From assembly GCF_025499605.1 (NCBI RefSeq), contig NZ_JAFMVC010000019.1, positions 1-64,000 on the forward strand: 64,000 nt of DNA, read 5' to 3'. The stretch's first letter is position 1. Each line of letters begins with the position of its first letter. The DNA is from Carboxylicivirga litoralis. Lineage in GTDB: Bacteria; Bacteroidota; Bacteroidia; Bacteroidales; Marinilabiliaceae. Positions 34,408-43,321 of the stretch are shown piece by piece. The notes under the pieces are model-generated. The model saw only the letters and a program-made list of their open reading frames with translations. It was not told the DNA's origin and ran no database searches. The position numbers were made by a program, and so were the translations under genes.

Positions 34408-34439
34408 TTTTATTTATCTCATCAGCTATTGTATATTTG
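34408..34439 (+). promoter_or_regulatory. Promoter of tgt
   Basis: A -7 box TATATTTG (34432-34439) matches TAnnTTTG, with a T-rich TTTT (34408-34411) at the -33 position, 20 bp upstream. It overlaps an in-frame TTG-type start at 34437 and so supports the ATG at 34497 as the true tgt start, with a leader of about 50 nt. Confidence 0.55.
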
Positions 34440-34496
34440 CAGGCTGTTCTGAATATAATACAGGATGAGGAATTTGTAAATGATAGATGCAATAAA

Positions 34497-35627
34497 ATGA
34501 ATTTTGAGTTACAACATACAGATGCAAAAAGTAGTGCCAGGGCAGGTGAGATAACCACCGATCATGGCAAGATTGAAACACCAATTTTTATGCCGGTAGG
34601 AACCGTAGGTTCGGTAAAAGGTGTGCACTTTCGTGATTTGGAAGATGATGTGAAAGCTCAGATCATTCTTGGTAATACCTATCATTTATACTTGCGGCCA
34701 GGTTTAGATATTTTAAAAGCAGCCGGTGGTTTACACAAGTTTAATGGCTGGGATAGACCGATGTTGACTGATAGTGGTGGTTACCAGGTTTTTTCCTTGA
34801 GCGATAATCGAAAGTTAACAGAAGAAGGAGCGATGTTTCGTTCTCATTTAGATGGTTCGAAGCACTTATTCACGCCAGAAAATGTAGTTGATATCCAACG
34901 GGTGATTGGCGCGGATATCATTATGGCATTGGATGAATGCCCTCCTGGAGATGCTGAATACGCCTATGCTAAGAAATCAATGGAGTTGACGCACCGTTGG
35001 TTAAAACGTGGTGTTGATCATTTTGATAATACAGAACCTTTGTACGGCCATTCACAAACATTTTTTCCCATTGTACAGGGAGCTGGCTATCGTGATTTAA
35101 GGACGCAATCGGCCGAGTTTATTGCTTCTCAAAATCGGGAAGGAAATGCCATTGGTGGTCTGGCTGTAGGAGAACCAACCGAAGTGATGTACGAAATGGT
35201 AGAGCTGGTTAATGGTATTTTGCCAAAGGATAAACCGCGTTATCTGATGGGGGTTGGAACGCCGGCTAACTTATTGGAAAATATCGCACTTGGTGTAGAT
35301 ATGTTCGACTGTGTAATGCCGACTCGAAATGGTCGCAATGGCATGTTGTTTACGTCTGAAGGTATCTTAAATATGCGCAACGAAAAGTGGAAGAACGACT
35401 TTTCTCCGGTTGACCCCAATGGCACCTCGTTTGTTGATCATCATTATACAAAGGCTTATCTGCGTCACCTTTATGTTTCAAAAGAAATGCTGGCGGCACA
35501 AATTGGCAGTATGCACAACCTTACTTTTTATTTATGGCTGGTGCGCGAAGCTCGAAAGCATATCATCGCTGGTGATTTTGCAGAGTGGAAAAGTGTAATG
35601 GTTAAAAAGTTAACAACGCGTTTGTAG
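34497..35627 (+). CDS. tgt: tRNA-guanine transglycosylase
   Basis: Exchanges guanine for a 7-deazaguanine (queuine or preQ1) at position 34 of tRNAs with GUN anticodons. From the ATG at 34497 it has 376 residues, the usual length. Motifs present: ETPIFMPVGTVGSVKG, MLTDSGGYQVFSL with the first catalytic Asp, ALDECPPGD, IGGLAVGEP, LMGVGTPANLLE and DMFDCVMPTRNGRNGML with the nucleophilic Asp. The C-terminal zinc motif CxCxxC of most bacterial enzymes is missing: the matching stretch reads DPNGTSFVDHHYTKAYL, while the final His is kept (SMHNLTFYLW). As I recall this is common in Bacteroidota TGTs. An LptF/G permease follows. Confidence 0.95.
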   Translation: MNFELQHTDAKSSARAGEITTDHGKIETPIFMPVGTVGSVKGVHFRDLEDDVKAQIILGNTYHLYLRPGLDILKAAGGLHKFNGWDRPMLTDSGGYQVFSLSDNRKLTEEGAMFRSHLDGSKHLFTPENVVDIQRVIGADIIMALDECPPGDAEYAYAKKSMELTHRWLKRGVDHFDNTEPLYGHSQTFFPIVQGAGYRDLRTQSAEFIASQNREGNAIGGLAVGEPTEVMYEMVELVNGILPKDKPRYLMGVGTPANLLENIALGVDMFDCVMPTRNGRNGMLFTSEGILNMRNEKWKNDFSPVDPNGTSFVDHHYTKAYLRHLYVSKEMLAAQIGSMHNLTFYLWLVREARKHIIAGDFAEWKSVMVKKLTTRL

Positions 35628-35780
35628 ATATAAATGAGTGTTAATTAGTATTTGGTTGTCTAACTATTGGTGCAAGCCAATGGGCGTGATGAAGAAAACA
35701 CAGGAGTATTAAATTTAGCTTGTAACTATTTTTTTGTTCTTTTGTAATTGACACTATACTTCAAATAAAAAATACAGGTT

Positions 35781-36863
35781 TTGAAAAAACTTGACTTATA
35801 CATACTCAAAAAGTTCCTGGGAACTTTCTTTTTTGCTATCCTACTGATTATTAGCATTTCGGTGGTTTTTGATGTGACGGAGAAGATTGATAATTTCTTT
35901 GAACACGGGGCCCCATTAAAGGCCATTGTATTTGATTATTACAAAAATTTCATACCCTACTTTGCCAATTTATTTACACCACTGTTTGTTTTTATTGCGG
36001 TAATTTTCTTTACGTCAAAAATGGCGTATCAAACTGAGATTATTGCCATTTTATCAAGTGGGGTAAGTTTTAGACGAATGATGTTTCCATATTTTCTGGG
36101 AGCCGCCATTATCGGTATTTTTTCATTTTTGTTGGGTGGATATGTTATTCCGCCGGCTAATCAAACGCGTATTAAGTTCGAGAATGAATATGTTAAAAAC
36201 CGAAAGGAAAAAGGGCTGGAGAAAATCCATATGCAAATTGAACCAAGTGTATTTGTATACATGGATAAATATCGCGCTTATAGTGGCCGAGGTGAGCATT
36301 TTTCGATGGAGAAATACGATGGAAAAGAATTGCTTTCGAAATTATCAGCCCGATATGCTAAGTACGACACTGCTACCACTAAATGGCAATTGAGCAATTA
36401 TATCATTCGTGATTTTAAAAATGGGGTAGAGCATGAAATTTCGAGTGGTAAAAAGCTCGACACCCTAATTCCTAATATCACTCCAAAAGACTTTAAGGAA
36501 GAACGTAAGTACTTTGAGATGATGACTAATACCGAGCTCAATACATATATTGATGAGCAAAAAGCGCGAGGTGTTGGTAATCTAGAAGAATTCCTGATTG
36601 AAAAATACAAGCGAATAGCTTCACCATTTAGTGCCTTTATTCTTACGCTTATTGGTGTATCCTTAGCCTCGCGAAAAGTTAGGGGAGGAATGGGGCTGCA
36701 TATTGGTGTTGGTATTGCATTAAGCTTTGGTTATATTTTGTTTATGACCATCTCTACAACTTTTGCCGTTAATGGAAATATGAATCCGATTTTAGCCGTT
36801 TGGCTACCAAATATAGTTTTTACTGCTGTCGGAATCTTTTTATACATGCGAGCACCTAAATAA
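35781..36863 (+). CDS. LptF/LptG-family permease (YjgP/YjgQ)
   Basis: Inner-membrane subunit of the lipopolysaccharide export ABC transporter, which lifts LPS from the inner membrane toward the periplasmic bridge. The 360-residue protein starts KKLDLYILKKFLGTFFFAILLI, a typical LptF/G N-terminus. Three transmembrane helices at about 10-110 (including FIPYFANLFTPLFVFIAVIFF) are followed by a periplasmic beta domain (about 125-260) and three helices at the end, with SPFSAFILTLIGVSLASRK. The start codon is TTG at 35781; I find no better in-frame ATG. The tgt-lptF/G order is frequent in Bacteroidota. Whether it is F or G cannot be decided. Confidence 0.9.
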   Translation: MKKLDLYILKKFLGTFFFAILLIISISVVFDVTEKIDNFFEHGAPLKAIVFDYYKNFIPYFANLFTPLFVFIAVIFFTSKMAYQTEIIAILSSGVSFRRMMFPYFLGAAIIGIFSFLLGGYVIPPANQTRIKFENEYVKNRKEKGLEKIHMQIEPSVFVYMDKYRAYSGRGEHFSMEKYDGKELLSKLSARYAKYDTATTKWQLSNYIIRDFKNGVEHEISSGKKLDTLIPNITPKDFKEERKYFEMMTNTELNTYIDEQKARGVGNLEEFLIEKYKRIASPFSAFILTLIGVSLASRKVRGGMGLHIGVGIALSFGYILFMTISTTFAVNGNMNPILAVWLPNIVFTAVGIFLYMRAPK

Positions 36864-36867
36864 CTTG

Positions 36868-36986
36868 ACACTTAAAAAATTAAGTGTGAAATTGAGTTGT
36901 TCGCATTTGCACTTACTGACCTTATTCCTTTTGTTAAAAAAAATAAATTAGTAATTATGCACTCTGAAAAATTGTTAATCAGAGTG
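36868..36986. other. Two small hairpins in the spacer before the carboxyltransferase gene
   Basis: ACACTTAA (36868-36875) pairs with TTAAGTGT (36880-36887) just after the permease stop codon, and CACTCTGA (36960-36967) pairs with TCAGAGTG (36979-36986). Neither has a T-tract directly after it. The first may still act as a weak transcription end; the second may be an operator or leader hairpin for the gene at 37036. Confidence 0.4.
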
Positions 36987-37035
36987 GATAAATTGATATT
37001 TTGATTAATAGTAGGTTAAATCAAATTTTTGGATT

Positions 37036-38580
37036 ATGTCATTGAAAAAACACATCCTTGACCTTCGGAAAAGAAAGGAACAAGTAGAAAAGGGTGGTGG
37101 CGACAGAGCCATTGAGAAGCAAGCAGCCATGGGTAAAATGACGGCTCGCGAACGAATCCTTGCACTTGTTGATAAAGATTCTTTCACCGAATATGACCTT
37201 TTTGTCGAGCACACGGCTCGCGACTTCGGAATGGAGAAAAAGCAATTACATGGTGATGGAGTAATTATCGGTACGGGTACCGTTTACGGTGCACCCATCT
37301 GTATTTTCGCTCAGGATTTTACAGTAGCCGGGGGTTCATTAGGATTAATGCATGCCCGTAAAATTACAAAAATAATGGATCACGCCTTGAAAATGCGTGT
37401 GCCTTTGATCGGTATTAACGATTCTGGTGGTGCTCGTATTCAGGAAGGTGTAAACTCATTAGCTGGATATGGTGAAATTTTCTATCGTAACACATTAGCT
37501 TCAGGGGTTATTCCTCAGCTGTCCGTTATTTTAGGGCCATGTGCCGGAGGTGCGGTTTATTCGCCAGCGTTGACTGACTTCGTTTTTGTGGTTGAGAATA
37601 TTTCTAAGATGTTTATTACCGGACCAGGTGTGATTGAATCAGTACTTGGTGAAAAGATTTCGATGGAAGATCTTGGGGGAGCCCGTGTTCATGCCGAAAC
37701 AACAGGTAATGCTCACTTCTTCTCAAATAGCGAGGCTGAATGTTTCGAGCAAATTAAAAAGCTGATTACGTTTATTCCTTGGAATAACGATAAAAAAGCT
37801 AAAGCTTTCCCTCCAAAACCACCTAAGTTTAAAGGAAAAATTGAAGATATTATTCCTTCAGATCCTAAAACACCTTACGATGTTCGTGATGTTATCAAAG
37901 CCATCGTTGATGATTCGGATTTCTTCGAAATTCAGGATCTTTGGGCAGCTAATATCGTTATCGGTTTTGGTCGCTTAAATGGTGAAACTGTAGGTTTTGT
38001 TGCCAACCAGCCATTGGTTCTTGCTGGTGTGTTGGATTGCGATAGCTCAGATAAAGCAGCTCGTTTTATCCGCTACTGTGATGCCTTCAATATTCCAATT
38101 ATCACGCTTGAGGATATGCCTGGGTACCTTCCTGGAGTTGATCAGGAGCATGCCGGTGTAATTCGTCACGGTGCTAAGGTATTATATGCTTATTCAGAGG
38201 CTACTGTGCCTAAGGTCACTGTTATCTTGCGCAAAGCTTATGGTGGTGGTTATATCGCTATGAACTCACGTCACCTGGGTGCTGACTTTATGTTTGCATG
38301 GCCAATGGCAGAGATTGCGGTAATGGGACCAGAAGGTGCTGCTAACATTATTTTTAAGAAAGAGATTGACGAAGCTGAAGATAAGGATGCGATGCGTGCT
38401 CTTAAGGTTGAAGAATACAAAGAGAAGTTCGCAAACCCTTATGTTGCTGCAGCAAAAGGTTACATCGATTCAGTTATTGAGCCAAGCGAGACACGGGCAT
38501 TGTTGTTACATGCTATTGAAGTTTCGGCTAATAAAGACGATCATCGCCCTGCTAAGAAGCATGGTATTCCTCCATTTTAA
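37036..38580 (+). CDS. Acyl-CoA carboxylase carboxyltransferase (propionyl-/methylmalonyl-CoA type)
   Basis: Carboxyltransferase subunit that moves CO2 between biotin and an acyl-CoA, either as propionyl-CoA carboxylase or as the alpha subunit of methylmalonyl-CoA decarboxylase. The 514-residue length and the motifs [43 protein letters not shown] (GGARIQEG acyl-CoA site), [16 protein letters not shown] and, in the second half, [23 protein letters not shown] and [18 protein letters not shown] are typical. A biotin carrier gene follows 11 bp later, but no biotin carboxylase or membrane decarboxylase subunit is in the window, so the direction of the reaction cannot be fixed. Propionate metabolism is the likely setting. 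Confidence 0.92.
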   Translation: [514 protein letters not shown]

Positions 38581-38591
38581 TAGTAGCGCAT

Positions 38592-38915
38592 ATGAGTACA
38601 AAAAATACAGAAGGATTGGTTGATTTTGCAATACTTAGTATGAAGTATAAAACAAAATTAACTAAGAAATTCGAAAACAGAGTCAAGTATGAAGCTCCAA
38701 ACCCCGATAACATTTTGTCCTACATACCAGGAACGATTTGTGAGGTGTTTGTTAAAGAGGGACAGAAAGTACAAGAAGGTGAATCACTTTTAATTCTGGA
38801 AGCCATGAAAATGCGTAACCAGATTACAATGCCACGTGATGGTAAGGTAAAATCAATTAAAGTGTCACAAGGAGATAGAATTCCGAAAAACCATTTAATG
38901 GTTGTGATTGAATAG
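38592..38915 (+). CDS. Biotin carboxyl carrier protein of the acyl-CoA carboxylase
   Basis: A 107-residue carrier protein. The biotinyl domain covers about 40-107 with the biotinylation motif EAMKM (the lysine carries biotin) in ILEAMKMRNQITMP, flanked by SYIPGTICEVFVKEGQKV and GDRIPKNHLMVVIE. The N-terminal 35 residues are basic and do not resemble the Pro/Ala-rich linker of most carriers. It works with the upstream carboxyltransferase, with which it is co-transcribed. Confidence 0.92.
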   Translation: MSTKNTEGLVDFAILSMKYKTKLTKKFENRVKYEAPNPDNILSYIPGTICEVFVKEGQKVQEGESLLILEAMKMRNQITMPRDGKVKSIKVSQGDRIPKNHLMVVIE

Positions 38916-38916
38916 A

Positions 38917-38940
38917 AAAAGCTGCCTTCGGGCAGCTTTT
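38917..38940. terminator. Terminator with UUCG tetraloop
   Basis: AAAAGCTGCC and GGCAGCTTTT pair around a TTCG loop closed by a C-G pair. A-tracts and T-tracts on both sides let it act on both strands, ending the carboxylase operon and probably also ispE. Confidence 0.9.
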
Positions 38941-38950
38941 CATTTGTTAT

Positions 38951-38998
38951 AGGATCGCCTCTTTATTACTGTTTTTTAATAAAGAGGCGATCCTTTTT
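38951..38998. terminator. Second terminator with an 18-bp perfect stem
   Basis: AGGATCGCCTCTTTATTA at 38951-38968 pairs fully with 38977-38994 across an 8-nt loop and is followed by TTTTC on the plus strand. It lies 10 bp after the UUCG hairpin and 4-8 bp from the ispE stop codon, between the convergent genes. Confidence 0.85.
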
Positions 38999-39001
38999 CT
39001 T

Positions 39002-39817
39002 TTATAACTTTTGTACCCAGGTATAATGCGATTCATTCATGTTTAATTCGGGCTTTTCTTTAAAAAAGCCAAACACACTCGAACCGCTTCCCGACATGGA
39101 TGCATATACAGCACCAGCATCATACAAGTCCATTTTTATTTTTCCTATTTCGGGGTGATTAGCAAATACCGATTTCTCAAAATCATTTTTAATATGGTGC
39201 TTCCATTGCTCAATCGGCAGCTTAATGATTTCCTTCAATGAATCAATAGATGGTTTTGGCACTACACCACCGTATGCCTCAGGTGTTGAAACATGGATGG
39301 GAGGTTTTATTAATGCCAGATAATAGCCGGTTAAATCTAAATCGATAGCGTGAAGTTGGTCGCCAATACCTGTGGCAAAGGCAGGCTTGTTATTAATAAA
39401 AAAGGCACAATCGGCACCTAATTGCACGGCTAAGGTTTGTAATTCATCCTGAGGAATGTTTAGTTGAAATTCTTTATTAAGCAGGTTTAGCATAAATGCA
39501 CCATCAGCAGAGCCTCCACCCAAGCCAGCACCAAATGGTATTTGTTTATGCAGGTGAATCTGAATCGGAGGTAAATCATATTTTTTATTAATCAGGTTTA
39601 ATGCCTTAATACAGATGTTGTCTTCAGCTATGGCATCTACCTCAATACCTGTATTACTGAATGTATATGGTGCTTTTCCATCAACAGAATGAACAGCTTC
39701 AAGTGCATCACATAAAGGGATTGGATAAAATATGGTTTCCAGATTGTGGTATCCGTCTGGCCGTTTTTCAACCACATTGAGGCCAATATTTATTTTAGCG
39801 TTGGGGTAACAAATCAT
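39002..39817 (-). CDS. ispE: 4-diphosphocytidyl-2-C-methyl-D-erythritol kinase
   Basis: GHMP-family kinase of the non-mevalonate isoprenoid pathway. The 271 residues start with PNAKINIGLNVVEKRPDGYHNLETIFYPI, carry the ATP-binding PFGAGLGGGSADGAFML near 95-110 and end with the third GHMP motif, SMSGSGSSVFGFF. The length is slightly below that of the E. coli enzyme. The gene is alone on the minus strand between the double terminator and a 280-bp spacer. Confidence 0.95.
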   Translation of the reverse strand: MICYPNAKINIGLNVVEKRPDGYHNLETIFYPIPLCDALEAVHSVDGKAPYTFSNTGIEVDAIAEDNICIKALNLINKKYDLPPIQIHLHKQIPFGAGLGGGSADGAFMLNLLNKEFQLNIPQDELQTLAVQLGADCAFFINNKPAFATGIGDQLHAIDLDLTGYYLALIKPPIHVSTPEAYGGVVPKPSIDSLKEIIKLPIEQWKHHIKNDFEKSVFANHPEIGKIKMDLYDAGAVYASMSGSGSSVFGFFKEKPELNMNESHYTWVQKL

Positions 39818-39991
39818 GTGTAATGTTATTTCTTACAAAGAAAGGGGTTTTTCTTCTTTGAGAAGTAGTTTATGAGTCGATTTCGTAGTTTAATTATTAA
39901 ACGAGATGAATAAGTTTAATGAGTTTAAAAGTTGAAAGTCAATCAACTTCTAAACTGTTCAACATTTAAACTAAACAGAAGTGTTTTTTGC
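39818..39991. other. AT-rich spacer between ispE and dnaB
   Basis: No gene is visible. An imperfect inverted repeat lies at about 39921-39972 (AGTTGA / TCAACT core with outer TTTAAA words). The spacer is divergent and should hold the ispE promoter, but I found no convincing TAnnTTTG box on the minus strand. Confidence 0.35.
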
Positions 39992-40063
39992 AATTTTTCA
40001 GTTTCTCAATTGCTCAGTTCGTCAAATAAACAAATCAGCAAATCAGCAAATCAACAATTAATT
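39992..40063. repeat. 8-bp-period degenerate array, nine units
   Basis: The 72 bp divide without slippage into AATTTTTC, AGTTTCTC, AATTGCTC, AGTTCGTC, AAATAAAC, AAATCAGC, AAATCAGC, AAATCAAC, AATTAATT. The array ends 2 bp before the -7 box of the dnaB promoter and so occupies its -33 region. Confidence 0.75.
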
Positions 40064-40065
40064 TA

Positions 40066-40073
40066 TATCTTTG
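40066..40073 (+). promoter_or_regulatory. -7 promoter box of dnaB
   Basis: TATCTTTG matches TAnnTTTG and lies 27 bp before the dnaB ATG, a fitting leader length. The -33 position falls in the 8-bp-period array and has no TTTG. Confidence 0.5.
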
Positions 40074-40100
40074 CTGCTCTTAAAATTTCCAATAAAATAG

Positions 40101-41654
40101 ATGGCAGATAACAAGTATTCAAATCGTAAAAAGCCCGCCGTGACTGGGCTGGAAATGGGTAAATTACCACCTCAGGTAACCGATCTTGAGGAAGCGGTTT
40201 TGGGTGCTTTATTGCTGGAAAAGGAAGCTTTTTTAAATGTTTCGGAGTTGTTAAAGCCTGAGCATTTTTATAAGGAAGCCAATCAGCACGTTTATAAAGC
40301 CATTATGGATTTGGAAGCGCATGAGCAACCGGTTGATATGCTGACGGTGACGCAGCAGCTCAAAAAAATGGGCAAGCTGGAAGAGTGTGGTGGTGCTTTT
40401 TACATTACACAGTTAACGAGTAAAGTTGCTTCAGCAGCGCACATCGAATACCATGCGCGTATTATCTGGCAGAAATATCTGCAACGTCAGATGATACAGA
40501 TTTCGAGTGACCTGCAGGGAAAGGCGTACGACGATTCCATTGATGTTAACGATCTGTTGGAAGAAGCGGAGAGTACTTTCTTTATGCTATCGCAGGGGAG
40601 TATGAAACGCGATGCGACGCAGATTAACCCTGTTATTCAGGATGCTATTGACCGTATTAAAGCGGCATCTGAGCGCACGGATGGGATGAGTGGAACGCCT
40701 TCTGGTTTTGCCGCTTTGGACCGGATTACGTCAGGTTGGCAAGGATCGGCTTTGATTATTATTGCTGCTCGTCCGGCAATGGGTAAAACAGCCTTTGTAC
40801 TGTCGATGACGCGCCAGATGGCATTGAACCATAAAACACCGGTGGCTATCTTCTCGCTGGAGATGTCCAACGTGGAATTGGTGAATCGATTGATTGTTTC
40901 AGAAACCGAGTTGTCGGCCGATAAAATTAAGAAAGGTAACTTGGCACCCTATGAGTGGGAACAGCTTGACCATAAAATTCAGAACCTGATTGATGCACCT
41001 ATTTTTGTGGATGATACAGCCGGATTATCAGTTTTTGAATTGCGAGCCAAGTGTCGTCGATTAAAGAAACAGCACGATATACAGTGTGTGATTATTGACT
41101 ACTTGCAGCTGATGAATGCCAGTGGTATGAATCCGGGCTCGCGTCAGGAAGAGGTGAGTTTGATTTCGCGTAACCTGAAAGGATTGGCTAAAGAGCTGGA
41201 TGTACCTATTATTGCCCTGTCACAGCTAAACCGTGGTGTTGAAGGCCGTGCCGGTGCAGAAGGTAAGCGTCCGCAGCTATCCGACCTTCGTGAATCGGGT
41301 GCGATTGAGCAGGATGCCGATATGGTGTGCTTTATTCACCGTCCGGAGTATTACCGTATTACCGAGGATGAGCAAGGTAACTCACTGATTGGTATGGCTG
41401 AAATTATTATTGCCAAGCACCGTGCCGGACCAACCGCCGATGTTCGTTTGCGTTTCCGCGCTGAGTTGGCACGCTTCCAGGATGTGGAAGATGCCGAATA
41501 TGAAGACAATGGATTTGGCGATAATAGCAATACGCCTACACAAGTGCTTGGTTCAAAGATGAATCAAGGCAATGAAGGTGGAGCTCCCGCCGAGGGACAA
41601 CACTTGCCCGAGTTCCCTGAAGGACCCGGTTTTAGTAGTGATGTGCCATTCTAA
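40101..41654 (+). CDS. dnaB: Replicative DNA helicase DnaB
   Basis: Hexameric helicase that unwinds DNA at the replication fork. The 517-residue protein has the N-terminal all-helical primase-interaction domain at about 20-125 (PPQVTDLEEAVLGALLLEKEAF), a linker and the RecA-like domain from about 190. Walker A is AARPAMGKTAF (about 220-230), Walker B is CVIIDYLQLM, and EEVSLISRNLKGLAKELDVPIIALSQLNRGVE and ESGAIEQDADMVCFIHRPEYY follow. The C-terminal 50 residues are acidic, Gly/Pro-rich and probably disordered. No intein is present. The gene stands alone. Confidence 0.97.
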   Translation: MADNKYSNRKKPAVTGLEMGKLPPQVTDLEEAVLGALLLEKEAFLNVSELLKPEHFYKEANQHVYKAIMDLEAHEQPVDMLTVTQQLKKMGKLEECGGAFYITQLTSKVASAAHIEYHARIIWQKYLQRQMIQISSDLQGKAYDDSIDVNDLLEEAESTFFMLSQGSMKRDATQINPVIQDAIDRIKAASERTDGMSGTPSGFAALDRITSGWQGSALIIIAARPAMGKTAFVLSMTRQMALNHKTPVAIFSLEMSNVELVNRLIVSETELSADKIKKGNLAPYEWEQLDHKIQNLIDAPIFVDDTAGLSVFELRAKCRRLKKQHDIQCVIIDYLQLMNASGMNPGSRQEEVSLISRNLKGLAKELDVPIIALSQLNRGVEGRAGAEGKRPQLSDLRESGAIEQDADMVCFIHRPEYYRITEDEQGNSLIGMAEIIIAKHRAGPTADVRLRFRAELARFQDVEDAEYEDNGFGDNSNTPTQVLGSKMNQGNEGGAPAEGQHLPEFPEGPGFSSDVPF

Positions 41655-41689
41655 AAAAATAAGCACCCTCACAGTTGAGGACGCTTATT
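41653..41689 (-). terminator. Terminator after the LamG-domain gene
   Basis: AATAAGC (41658-41664) and GCTTATT (41683-41689) plus CCTC and GAGG form a stem with one 2x2 internal loop. The T-tract is on the minus strand, so it serves the secreted-protein operon; it almost touches the dnaB stop codon. Confidence 0.75.
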
Positions 41690-41724
41690 AGGCAAGCTAC
41701 TGTTTCCCGATAGTAGGTATTGGA

Positions 41725-43320
41725 TTATTTCTTAACAATTTTCAAAGTTTGCTGTGAATCATTACTGATGATGCGAAGAATGTAAACACCTGGCTGCATT
41801 TTATCCATGGATATTTCTTCTTCAGTGTTCTTGCTTGTTTTATCAAGTACGCAACGCCCATTCTGATTGTAAAGTGTGAGTCGGCAATCGTTACCAGCTA
41901 GTTGAACAGTTAAGTTTGATACTACCGGATTAGGATAGGCCTTGATGCTCTTAAGTGAAATAATTTCACTGTTGTTGGTTGATAAAGCATTATAGACAGT
42001 ATTAATATCACTGGTTTCGATAGCTTTGTTGTAGATACGAACATCGTCGATGTATCCCTGGAAGTAACCATCTTGCGAAAAGTTACTACGACCGATAAAT
42101 TGCTCAGTGCGTAAAAGTTCTCGGGGCATCACACCACTGATGTTTTCATCAACCAGCGTCGCATTTTTATACATTTTAAAATGACCTGTTTCATCGACCG
42201 AAATAGCATAAAAATCCCATTGACCTTGTGTTATTATATTATCTGTTGATGTTAAATTACGGGTTGAGGTACTGTAAATTTGGCAGAATAGGCGATTGCC
42301 TTGTTGATAGTTAGATACCACAATATTATCGCTTGATGAGCCATTGGCTAAATCCACAACGCGCGAATAGTTATGGAATGCCTCCCAGCGCGCCCAGAAA
42401 GTTATGGTGGTAGCTCCTCCGTTAATCCAGTCACCCAGATCAATGTAGTCATCCACGCCGTCAAACTGATATGCCTGATTAGTATTTCCATTCCTATCGG
42501 AAGCTAAGGATGCACCATAAACTGTTCCATGATGTTCTTCACCACTTTCGTCGTTGGCATTGCCATTAAATGGGTAGTGGGCAATCAGATGGTCATTGAG
42601 CGATAAGGCTACTTTAAGAAACTCTTCCGAGACAGGAGAACTCCATCTGCCGTTTGTGTCCTGGAAACGGATATTAAACTGATGCGTTCCTGCTTTTAAG
42701 GTTGATAAATCCAGATCGTCTAAAAGCGCTAATGTTGGGTTTGTTGTTACGGCAACATCGGTAGCCTCTGCAATATTGTCATCAATCCAATATTGGTATG
42801 CTGCTATTTGACTGTTAGCTGCAGCTGGCTCCGTTTTGTATACAAATTGGCTGATTGGTGCACTCCACTGGGCATGAGAATCTTTAAAGCGCATTGAAAA
42901 CACGTGCAGGCCATTACTTAGGTCAGATAAATCAAATGCATCATTCAAGGTAAATGAAGCTCCTGGCGAGATTGGGGAGCTAACAGCATTGCTAATTTCA
43001 CTGTCGAACCAATATTCATAGCTGATTAATTCGTTGTTACTAACTTTAGCGGGCTTTTTATAAAAGAACTGACTGACAGGTGCGCTCCATCGGTCATTTT
43101 CATCCTTAAAACGAATAGTAAACTGGTGCAAACCATCTTTTAAGTGAGTGGTGCTGATTGCTTCGTTAAAAGTATACGAGTTGCCGGGAGTAATGTTCTG
43201 ACTACTGACGTTAGTGTAAGTATCGAACCAATACTCAACGCCCTCGACATTGATTTGAGCAGTTATATCAATTGACAAAATTGTCAGTGATAAAATGAAT
43301 AGTTGATATAGTTGTTTCAT
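41725..43320 (-). CDS. Secreted LamG-domain protein with T9SS sorting tail
   Basis: A 531-residue secreted protein. A signal peptide (about 1-21, LFILSLTILSIDITAQ) is followed by three repeats of about 70 residues (25-95, 97-165, 170-235), each starting near YWFD or YWID and ending with FxxRFKDxxxxWSAPVSQF. Next comes a concanavalin-like LamG domain at about 245-435 (LIAHYPFNGNANDESGEEHHG, YQFDGVDDYIDLG, YIDDVRIYNKAI), which commonly binds glycans. The last 75 residues are a T9SS type A domain (AYPNPVVSNLTV to LKIVKK). It follows the beta-helix gene by 1 bp. Its ligand is unknown; surface adhesion or a carbohydrate-binding role is likely. Confidence 0.85.
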   Translation of the reverse strand: MKQLYQLFILSLTILSIDITAQINVEGVEYWFDTYTNVSSQNITPGNSYTFNEAISTTHLKDGLHQFTIRFKDENDRWSAPVSQFFYKKPAKVSNNELISYEYWFDSEISNAVSSPISPGASFTLNDAFDLSDLSNGLHVFSMRFKDSHAQWSAPISQFVYKTEPAAANSQIAAYQYWIDDNIAEATDVAVTTNPTLALLDDLDLSTLKAGTHQFNIRFQDTNGRWSSPVSEEFLKVALSLNDHLIAHYPFNGNANDESGEEHHGTVYGASLASDRNGNTNQAYQFDGVDDYIDLGDWINGGATTITFWARWEAFHNYSRVVDLANGSSSDNIVVSNYQQGNRLFCQIYSTSTRNLTSTDNIITQGQWDFYAISVDETGHFKMYKNATLVDENISGVMPRELLRTEQFIGRSNFSQDGYFQGYIDDVRIYNKAIETSDINTVYNALSTNNSEIISLKSIKAYPNPVVSNLTVQLAGNDCRLTLYNQNGRCVLDKTSKNTEEEISMDKMQPGVYILRIISNDSQQTLKIVKK

Positions 43321-43321
43321 A

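Noticed and set aside
36868-36887. Terminator after the LptF/G gene
   Set aside because: The 8-bp stem is weak and has no T-tract; listed only as a hairpin.
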